Source: Bryobacterales bacterium
GTDB lineage: Bacteria > Acidobacteriota > Terriglobia > Bryobacterales > Bryobacteraceae
Direction: 5' to 3'
NCBI GenBank assembly: GCA_003132905.1
Contig: PKZC01000398.1
Span: forward strand, 9,376 to 23,426
Length of the DNA: 14,051 bases
Shown: positions 6,478 through 13,200 of the stretch, one piece after another
Position numbering within the stretch: the first letter of the stretch is position 1
Layout: each line of letters begins with the position of its first letter
The notes under the pieces: generated by a model
The model's input: the letters and a program-made list of their open reading frames with translations, nothing else
Told to the model about the DNA's origin: nothing
Database searches by the model: none
Program-made: the position numbers and the translations under genes

Positions 6478-7647
6478 ATGTCCTATATCCTTTCGAATGA
6501 CAATCGGTTTTACGTCGCATTGGAGGAAAGCTACGGCGCGGCCGCGGCGATCAGCGCGAGCAATCGAATTCCAGCGGTGAAGTTGACGACCAAACAACAA
6601 ACGGAAAAAGTAACGAGGGCGGACAAAACAGGGTCGCGAACGTTCGCGGGGAATCCGAGCGGCCAGCGAATACAGACCAGTTTCGGGTTGAAAACGTATA
6701 TGGCGAACTGGGGCGATCCCAGCGCTATTCCACCGCACGGACCTTTGTTTCAGGCATGTTTAGGCGGGTCTGCGACACAATCGGCGGGGAGTACAGTGGC
6801 AAGTACGAGCGGTACTTCGACCGTGGCGTTTACGGCATCGCACGGGTTGGCTCCGGGGGGAGCAGTTACCAGTGGCGGGGAGATCCGGTTTGTGACGGTA
6901 GTGGTGGACGCCCACACGCTTCAGCTGAACGCTCCGTTTTCAGTTACTCCCTTAACGAGCTCACAAACCGGGCCGACAACGATGTTTAGTACGGCCGAGA
7001 GTCTGTCCAGTCTTACGCTTTTCGATTACTGGAGTCCTTCGACGTCCGTTCAGCGGGTACTGGCGGGGATGGCGGTGGATACGCTCTCGATCAAGCTGAA
7101 CGGCGATTTTCATGAATTTGATTTCAGCGGGCAAGCGCAAGATCTGGTGGACACGAGCAGTTTTCTGAGCGGGCAATTTGGATTATCGGCGTTTCCGTCG
7201 GAACCGAGCGTTGTCCCGATCAACTACTCGATCATTCCGGGCAACCTGGGGCAAGTCTGGCTGGGCAGTTCGCCTGCGCGCTTTTACACATTAACGAATG
7301 CGGAAGTAACGTTCACAAACAATCTCGAGTTGCGGGCCCGTGAATATGGGGCGATACTGCCCAGCACGATTTCTCCCGGACAGCGGACGGTGACCGTTAA
7401 CTTCAGTATTTTCCAGATGGACGATACGGCCACTGCGGCTCTCTATCAGGCAGCGCGTCAACGATCACCGATCAGCATGATGATGCAACTTGGACAGCAG
7501 CAAGGTGAATTGTTCGGCATTTACATGAACAGTGTTGTACCGGGTATTCCGGCATTCGACGATTCACTGACGAGGCAACAGTGGCAATTTCAAGGCTGTC
7601 GCGCGCAAGGGAGTGTGAACGATGAGATTTACATTGCGTTCGGCTAA
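6478..7647 (+). CDS. Major tail tube protein
   Basis: The 389-aa protein would form the stacked rings of the tail tube. The N-terminal part contains KVTRADKTGSRTFAGNPSG (about 44-62) and QTSFGLKTYMANWGD (about 66-80), a pattern seen in siphovirus tube proteins. The C-terminal half has AEVTFTNNLELRAREYGA (about 275-292), PGQRTVTVNFSIFQMDDT (about 300-317) and a final strand QQWQFQGCRAQGSVNDEIY. It is much longer than lambda gpV-type tube subunits and looks two-lobed. A Ser/Thr/Gly-rich segment (about 101-165), probably an inserted surface domain, separates lobes. ATG 6478 is the first Met fitting the family start. No convincing Shine-Dalgarno precedes it (gap 6456-6477), which is odd for an abundant protein. 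Its 3' end overlaps the chaperone gene by 26 bases. Confidence 0.85.
   Translation: MSYILSNDNRFYVALEESYGAAAAISASNRIPAVKLTTKQQTEKVTRADKTGSRTFAGNPSGQRIQTSFGLKTYMANWGDPSAIPPHGPLFQACLGGSATQSAGSTVASTSGTSTVAFTASHGLAPGGAVTSGGEIRFVTVVVDAHTLQLNAPFSVTPLTSSQTGPTTMFSTAESLSSLTLFDYWSPSTSVQRVLAGMAVDTLSIKLNGDFHEFDFSGQAQDLVDTSSFLSGQFGLSAFPSEPSVVPINYSIIPGNLGQVWLGSSPARFYTLTNAEVTFTNNLELRAREYGAILPSTISPGQRTVTVNFSIFQMDDTATAALYQAARQRSPISMMMQLGQQQGELFGIYMNSVVPGIPAFDDSLTRQQWQFQGCRAQGSVNDEIYIAFG
7607..7613 (+). promoter_or_regulatory. Shine-Dalgarno of the chaperone gene, inside the tube gene
   Basis: AAGGGAG lies 8 bases before ATG 7622, within the 3' end of the tube gene. It supports the overlapping start over a GTG further downstream at 7691. 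Confidence 0.65.
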
Positions 7648-8056
7648 AGGACCAGAGGCCGGCACAGCAGGGGAGGCCAAAGGCGATGGCGTGAAGTATG
7701 AGAGCGAAATCTGGATTGAATCCAAGGCCGTGCCGGGGGTGCGTTTCGCGATCTACCGCATCTCGTTCGGGCGGCGCATGGAGCTTAGCCGGCGAGTGCG
7801 CGAGATCAGCCGGAAGGCAGAGTTCCTAGCAGCTGGAACCGAGCTTCACGAGAAAATTGAAGCCAATATTCTGGCGCAGGAAATTGACGCGATGTACCTA
7901 CAGTGGGGTCTGGTGAGCGTGGATGGATTCAGCATAGACGGTGAGGCCGCCACGGCGCTGCATTTGCTGGAAAAAGGTCCGGAAGACCTGGCGCGCGAAA
8001 TAGTGTGCGCCATCAGAGAGCAGTGCGGGTTAACGGAAGCAGAAAGAAAAAACTAA
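7622..8056 (+). CDS. Tail assembly chaperone, short (zero-frame) product, gpG-like
   Basis: The 144-aa protein directly follows the tube gene and precedes the tape-measure gene, exactly the place of lambda gpG. These chaperones coat the tape measure and recruit tube subunits, and are absent from the mature particle. Residues about 25-50 are beta-rich (YESEIWIESKAVPGVRFAIYRI). Residues 52-92 and 110-140 are charged helices, as in the family. It ends ERKN-stop. The final codons form the heptamer A AAA AAC at 8047-8053 directly before TAA at 8054-8056, so a fraction of ribosomes should slip to the -1 frame and make the long form. The overlap with the tube gene by 26 bases suggests translational coupling. 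The function is from synteny plus the diagnostic frameshift. Confidence 0.85.
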   Translation: MRFTLRSAKGPEAGTAGEAKGDGVKYESEIWIESKAVPGVRFAIYRISFGRRMELSRRVREISRKAEFLAAGTELHEKIEANILAQEIDAMYLQWGLVSVDGFSIDGEAATALHLLEKGPEDLAREIVCAIREQCGLTEAERKN

Positions 8057-8388
8057 TCGTCGCGTTCCATTTTCAACTGGGAAACAAAGCCGCGTGGAGT
8101 TGCGACGTATGCAGAAAGAGCGGGCTGGAGAGACGCCGCCGGTGCGGCTGGCTGCCGAATGATGCTAGCGATTTGGGCTCTGGAATTGTGTGGGTGCGGG
8201 GAACGGTTTCGCTCGCCACCTGCCCTACGTCGTACATTTCATCGGAAAGCATCGCGCTGCTGGAGGAGTTCCATGCCTGGAAACTGCTGGGCGCCGGTAG
8301 CGTTTACGATTTGCCAGCCCGCCTGGTTGAGGCGATCTTTGTACTGGAGAGCGAATTGAGGGCGGAAAGCAATAATGGCCAAAGGTAA
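7622..8388 (+). CDS. Tail assembly chaperone, -1 frameshift product, gpGT-like (join 7622-8053, 8053-8388)
   Basis: The long product reads 7622-8053, slips back one base on A AAA AAC and continues from C8053 to the stop at 8386-8388, giving 255 aa (144 + 111). The -1 frame has no good start of its own near the junction: a GTG at 8005 exists but lies inside the upstream gene without a Shine-Dalgarno. The extension would act like lambda T, binding tube subunits. It starts LIVAFHFQLGN, then holds CDVCRKSGLERRRRC (fusion residues 161-175), a CxxC-x10-C arrangement suggestive of a small metal-binding knuckle. It ends with helical residues (about SIALLEEFHAWKLLG and ARLVEAIFVLESEL). The last 14 bases overlap the tape-measure start. 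Ratio and efficiency cannot be read from sequence. Confidence 0.85.
8047..8053 (+). promoter_or_regulatory. Programmed -1 ribosomal frameshift slippery site
   Basis: The heptamer A AAA AAC is in the exact X XXY YYZ phase of the chaperone frame (codons AAA 8048-8050, AAC 8051-8053) and is followed at once by the zero-frame stop TAA. Re-pairing in the -1 frame reads AAA AAA then CTA, joining the downstream open frame. This is one of the established slippery heptamers and the gene position is where siphophages conserve such an event. Confidence 0.88.
8058..8107 (+). other. Possible frameshift-stimulating RNA stem
   Basis: CGTCGC (8058-8063) can pair with GCGACG (8102-8107), with one more G-U pair inside. 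The enclosed loop can form a smaller stem, TTCC (8065-8068) with GGAA (8080-8083). The outer stem begins 4 bases after the slippery heptamer, close to the normal distance for a stimulatory structure. It was found by eye and not by folding energy. Confidence 0.4.
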
Positions 8389-9055
8389 GTGGGAAGATCT
8401 TTTGCCGCCGAGCAGCGCTGGGGATGCGTCACGACCTGACTTACTTGGACAACTGGCGGCATCCACGGGCAGCGGGACTGGGGGTGGAGCAGGCGGCACC
8501 ATCGGCGGTGGTCTGAGTCAAAGTGGGAACTCGGATGTTACGGAGCAGCTGACATCTCTGACGACACAAATCAGCAGTCTTACCTCCGTTCAGCAATCGC
8601 AGATCAGCGCACTGCAGGACAATACCCAAGCGGTGGGTCAGAACACGTCGTCGAAGTCGAGCAGCGGAACGTCCGTTGGGAGCACCGTGGAGAGCGCTGC
8701 ATCGAGCTTCCTGGGCGGTGGACTCAGTAGTCTGTCGCCGCTGATCGGCGGAATTCTGAGCCTGTTTGGCGGGGGTGGGGGTCAGACGCTTGCAGTGCCA
8801 TCGCCATTCATGTTGCCCGCGCCGGTTCAATCAGAGGCAGGGCTAACGGGTTCACCGGGGCAAGTGACACCGGTTAGCTACACGGGAACAGGCCAGCCAC
8901 GCGGCCAATCTGGGGGAGCGGCGGCACAAGTCACTATCCAAGTGAATGCGATGGACAGCCAATCGTTTCTCGACCACAGCGATGACATAGCAACCGCGGT
9001 GAAGCAGGCAATTCTGAATTCCAATTCATTGAACGACGTTATTTCGGGACTGTAG
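8375..9055 (+). CDS. Very short tape-measure-like tail protein (226 aa)
   Basis: The protein occupies the tape-measure slot, after the frameshifted chaperone and before the Dit genes. Residues 1-10 (MAKGKWEDLL) are followed by a Gly/Ser-rich linker (about 28-52). A helical heptad region lies at about 54-90 (VTEQLTSLTTQISSLTSVQQ). A hydrophobic Gly-rich segment about 112-136 (FLGGGLSSLSPLIGGILSLF) is membrane-like, a feature of tape measures that enter the cell envelope. A low-complexity stretch and a C-terminal domain, VTIQVNAMDSQSFLDHSDDI to the end (186-226), follow. That C-terminus resembles the last residues of tape-measure proteins. Typical tape measures have 600-2000 residues. This one is near the size of the tape measure in the Rhodobacter gene transfer agent. 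The start has GAGGGCGGAAAG upstream and overlaps the chaperone fusion by 14 bases. If it is the tape measure, the tail must be short. Confidence 0.65.
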   Translation: MAKGKWEDLLPPSSAGDASRPDLLGQLAASTGSGTGGGAGGTIGGGLSQSGNSDVTEQLTSLTTQISSLTSVQQSQISALQDNTQAVGQNTSSKSSSGTSVGSTVESAASSFLGGGLSSLSPLIGGILSLFGGGGGQTLAVPSPFMLPAPVQSEAGLTGSPGQVTPVSYTGTGQPRGQSGGAAAQVTIQVNAMDSQSFLDHSDDIATAVKQAILNSNSLNDVISGL

Positions 9056-9057
9056 AT

Positions 9058-9417
9058 ATGAGCACGTTTCCAACATTGAAGACTGGGGCCGTGATGCAAT
9101 ACCCGGCTCAACGGAGCGTACAGTTCTCGACGACGGCTGTGCAGTTCGTGGATGGGACAGAACAGCGCTTCCGTAGTTACCAACTGCCGCTGCATCGTTG
9201 GGTGATCCAGCTTAGTGTGCTGGATCAGAATGAGCTGCATCAATTCCAGGAATTCTTCCGCGGCATGGCCGGTTCAGCGGAAACCTTTTCGTTTACCGAT
9301 CCATGGGACGAGACGAATTACCCGAGTTGCAGCTTGGCGAGCGATAGCATGGCGGCCGTGCTGGCAGGCGAATGGAGCGGCCAGACGTCGATGACCGTAC
9401 TGGAGAACGGAAGCTGA
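9058..9417 (+). CDS. Distal tail (Dit-like, DUF2460-type) protein
   Basis: The 119-aa protein starts 2 bases after the tape-measure stop. It has the N-terminal pattern of phage distal tail/minor tail proteins: FPTLKTGAVMQYPAQRS (4-20), RWVIQLSVLDQNELHQFQEF (48-67) and TFSFTDPWDE (76-85). It then has a final beta segment with SDSM (95-98) to VLEN. The Dit ring joins the last tube ring to the tail hub and its gene stands after the tape measure (lambda gpM, GTA g12). It is clearly paralogous to the next gene (roughly 30% identity by eye over the first 84 residues), and its last 25 residues align with the last 25 of that protein. No insertion is present here, so it is the plain form. Whether both paralogs form rings cannot be told. 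Confidence 0.75.
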   Translation: MSTFPTLKTGAVMQYPAQRSVQFSTTAVQFVDGTEQRFRSYQLPLHRWVIQLSVLDQNELHQFQEFFRGMAGSAETFSFTDPWDETNYPSCSLASDSMAAVLAGEWSGQTSMTVLENGS

Positions 9418-9418
9418 A

Positions 9419-10213
9419 ATGCCGTACTATCCTCAACTCACTACCGGCGCGATCTCTCAGTTCCCCATTGCGCGTAGTACCAGCATGCGCACGGTTGCGA
9501 ATCAGCTGTCGAGCGGTCTTACGATCCGCATGGCCGATACTGGAGCGCAAAAGGTACAGTGGCAGCTTAAATATGCCAGTTTAAGCGATGTTGAACGTTC
9601 TTCGATCGAGAGCCTCTTTGAGATTGCACAAGGTCAACTGAATACTTTTACGTTCCTAGATCCCACGGACAACCTGTTGATGTGGAGTGAGGACTGGACG
9701 CAGGCAGTGTGGACGGCCGATCCGCTATTGGCGGTTGGCAGCGGAGTAGGGGACCCGCTGGGGGGCAGCGACGGGATGCAACTCACGAATACCGCGGAAA
9801 CGACGCAACAGATCGTTCAAGACACGAGCGGACCAAGCAATTTAGTCTACTGTTACAGCCTATATGTGCGGAGCGCCGTGCCGGCCACAATTCAGCTGGT
9901 GGTGACGGCAACCGGCCAGACCACGTTAACAGCCGTTACCACGAGCGCAGCCTGGACGCGCGTAACTACCTCCGGGAGCCTTTCAGTTGAGCAAAACGGG
10001 ATTGGCTTTGGGGTTCACTTGCCGGCCGGAGTTCAGGTGGACGTATTCGGCGCTCAAGTGGAGGCGCAGCCGGCGGTGGGTTTGTACAAGAAAAACATCG
10101 ACCGCGGCGGCGTCTATTCGAACACGCGATTCTCGAGCGATTCACTTACCTTTACGGCAACCGCGCCGAACCAAAACTCCGGTCAGATCGATTTGATCAG
10201 CCGTTTGAATTGA
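9419..10213 (+). CDS. Second Dit-like protein with inserted carbohydrate-binding-like domain
   Basis: The 264-aa paralog of the previous protein starts one base after its stop. Residues 1-84 match the Dit N-terminus (YPQLTTGAISQFPIARS; TFTFLDPTDN at 76-85). Residues about 230-264 (NTRFSSDSLTF to GQIDLIS) match the Dit C-terminal strands, with SDS at 240-242 aligning to SDS at 95-97 of the paralog. Between them, about 85-225, lies a jelly-roll type module. It opens with NLLMWSEDWTQAVW, has YCYSLYVRSA and AAWTRVTTSGSL strands, and closes with VFGAQVEAQPAVGLY. This is the layout of the concanavalin-like/CBM domains common in phage tail-tip and fibre proteins. Dit proteins with inserted carbohydrate-binding modules are known and take part in host binding. 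The boundaries are approximate. Confidence 0.8.
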   Translation: MPYYPQLTTGAISQFPIARSTSMRTVANQLSSGLTIRMADTGAQKVQWQLKYASLSDVERSSIESLFEIAQGQLNTFTFLDPTDNLLMWSEDWTQAVWTADPLLAVGSGVGDPLGGSDGMQLTNTAETTQQIVQDTSGPSNLVYCYSLYVRSAVPATIQLVVTATGQTTLTAVTTSAAWTRVTTSGSLSVEQNGIGFGVHLPAGVQVDVFGAQVEAQPAVGLYKKNIDRGGVYSNTRFSSDSLTFTATAPNQNSGQIDLISRLN

Positions 10214-10244
10214 GCGCCAGCGAGAGCAAATATCGAATAGCCGA

Positions 10245-13200
10245 ATGTCAACGATCAACGTTCTGAAAGAGCTGGAAGTCCCCGGCACGCCGCTATTCCT
10301 GTTCGATTGCACGCTGTCTACCGGCGATGTGCTTCACTGGAGCACTCACAACGTCACCGTCAGTAGCGTGGCATATTTGAGCCGTATCCAGAAACACAAT
10401 ATTTTCGATCTAAACTCCAGCCCGGAAGCAGCCACGGACGGGGTGTCTACCGTTTCTATTACATTGGCGAACGCGGACTCGTTTCTTTCCTCAGTTGAAC
10501 GCGATGTCGGATGGAAGGGATCCAGACTGGCCGTTACGTTTTTGTTTTTCGATTTAACCAACCAGGTGGTGGTTTCGGACAGCCAGGTAGTATTTCGTGG
10601 AATTGCAAATCCACCGGACCAATCCACTGAGTCGACGTTGCGGCTCAGTTTCACCAACACGTTGAACTTGCAGCGAGTCTTCCTTCCGGAAATCCATATT
10701 CAAAAACTGTGCTTTTGGAATTTTCCGAGTACGGCTGCGCAGCGCCTGGAGGCTGTCACCGGCGGAACGGAGGGGGCGTTTTCACCTTTCTACCGCTGTG
10801 GATATTCGCCGGACCAAAGTGGCGGCGTGGGAAATATGAACGGCAGCGCTCCGTACACATCCTGCGATTATTCGCGCTTGCAATGTCAACAGCGGGGCAT
10901 GTTCGATCAGGATACTTCCAGTAATGTGACGCGCAGGTTTGGCGGTGTGGAATTTGTCCCGGCATCGATTCTGGTGCGCAGCTATGGGTCAAAGACTTCG
11001 CAATTGTCGACGCCGCTGCCAAATCAAGCACTCTACAATGATTTCGTTCCGCTAATTTACGGCACGGGTTGGTATCAGCCGCCGATCGTGTTTGCGAGAA
11101 ACGACGGAAATCTTACGCACTTCGAAGTGCTGCTGGGAGTTGGGCCAATTAGTAGCGTGCCTACCGTCATCGTTAATAATACGCAGATCCCTGCCGGAGT
11201 GAGTGGGACAAACATGACGGCAACCGGTTGGTACAACGTCATCAGTTTTGGAGGCAGGAACGGCAGCTTCAATCCGGACTTCAGCAATTCTTCGGGGCAG
11301 CCATTGGGCGATCCGTACGGCAGCATGGCGTTCCTGTCGCTGGTGGTGCCCAATTGGATTTCGAATGGAAGCTCATTCCCCCAAGTGAACGTGCTGATCC
11401 AAGGGTTGCAGCTTGCGCAATATGATTCCGGTGGCACCTATGTCAGCAATGCGTTTACCAACAATCCCGCTTGGGTATTGCTAGACGCTCTTCGGCGCAC
11501 TGGCTGGAGCCTCGCGCAATTAGACGTTCCCACGTTTTTTGCTGTCGCGCAAAGATGCAACGCCCTGATCCCGACGGTGGATGTAAATGGAAATAGCACT
11601 ACCATTCCGCGTTATCAGTGCAATCTTCTATTGACCGGACGTCGAAGTGCGGGTGACATTGTCCGCGGTATTCGGAACGCGTCCGCGATGTATCTCAGTT
11701 TCGATTCCAATGGGCTGATCCAGCTGAACGCAGAAGACACACTGGCGAACCAGCAGCCAACGCAGCCGGCCAATAGCAATAGCACCGAAGCATTAAACGG
11801 CGGATGGCCAGCTTACGAGTTTGGCGATGACTCTTTTTCGGGAATACTGCGCAGCGCAAACGGTGCATCTTCTCTCACCATGACTTCGCAGAGCATCGCA
11901 AACAGTCCAAATCACTATACGATTGAGTTTCAAGATGAGTTCAACGACTATCAGCAAGATAGTCTTTCGCTGGTGGATATCGACGATTTCCTGGCAACGG
12001 GTCAAGACGTCAGCAGTACCCTAACGGCGCTTGGCCTGCCAAATTTCGATCAAGCGAACCGGGCTGCCGCTCTTCAGTTGTACAAGTCGGTAAACGGCAA
12101 CACTTATGTTCAGTACGAAACTAGTGTGAAAGCGGCGGGCTTAAAGCCAGGCGACATCATCACGCTGACTTATGCACGGGAAGGTTTCAGTAGGCAGCCA
12201 TTCCGAATTACAAAGCTTTCTCCGGGCGTCAATTTCATGACGGCTGTTATTACAGCGCAAATCCATGACGACGCTTGGTACACAGTGGTGAACTCGGATG
12301 GGGCGGGTCCAGGCCGCCAAGGCGGCTTCGAAGTTGGATTACCCAGACCGCTGGTGGGCACGGTTCTCGACGGCAGCGGAGTGGAGCAGTTCGGAATTAC
12401 CGAAAGTGAGACGGCCAGCACGGATGGCAGCGTCACCACGAACCTGTCGGTTTCCTTTGTCGCTCCCGCCAGGCCAACGGCAAGTTCAGCGGCCATACCG
12501 TTGATGGGGCTTAATCCCCAGGTGAGCAATACCGGGGGAACATTGGCAGGCGGCCAGGCACTATATTACGGGATCAGTGCAGTGGATGCCAACGGCGCCG
12601 AGAGCGGACTTTCTTTCGTTGCCATGGCGACTGTGCCGGCTGGTACGAACACCAACCAAATTACTTTGGTGAGCCTCAGCTTTTCGCCGGCTGCCGTTTC
12701 CTTCAATGTTTACCGGGGTCCGAATCCGACGCAGATATTGAGGATCGCAAGCGCGGCCGCGATAGCCACTCAGTTTGTCGATTCGGGATCAACCGCATCG
12801 CTGCAGGGTCCGCCGGATCCCAACTACGATCACGCGAATTTCTATTGGCGCTTAGAGCTGCAACCCCCCGAAGCTGTGAACATCTTTGCAGCGACGACGG
12901 TGGGCAACAGCACGTTGAATATGGTGGTGAATCTCTACAATGGCGCGACTGTTCGCATCAGCACGGGAACCGGAGCAGGTCAGGAACGGACAGTCGCCTC
13001 AAACACCGCGAGCACGCTCACTGTCGCCACGCAATGGAGCATCCAGCCTGATACGACGAGTTTCTTCCTTATCGCCGGCTCCACTTGGGAATTCGGAGCT
13101 TCGAGCAATGCATCGCCGGTTTCGTTTGCGGTGCCGAATCGCGAAGGGGTGACCGTTCATATTTCCGGGCGCGCGGCGAATGTGGTGGATGAAGAATGCG

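Noticed and set aside
8005..8388. An independent 127-aa gene starting at GTG 8005
   Set aside because: The start lies inside the chaperone gene without a ribosome-binding site, and the frame is joined to the chaperone by a canonical in-phase slippery heptamer. It is better read as the frameshift extension.
10346..13152. Several short ORFs on both strands downstream of 10245, which could suggest a degenerate or intergenic region
   Set aside because: Frame-by-frame reading shows one uninterrupted frame from ATG 10245 to the window end. The short ORFs are in other frames of the same gene.
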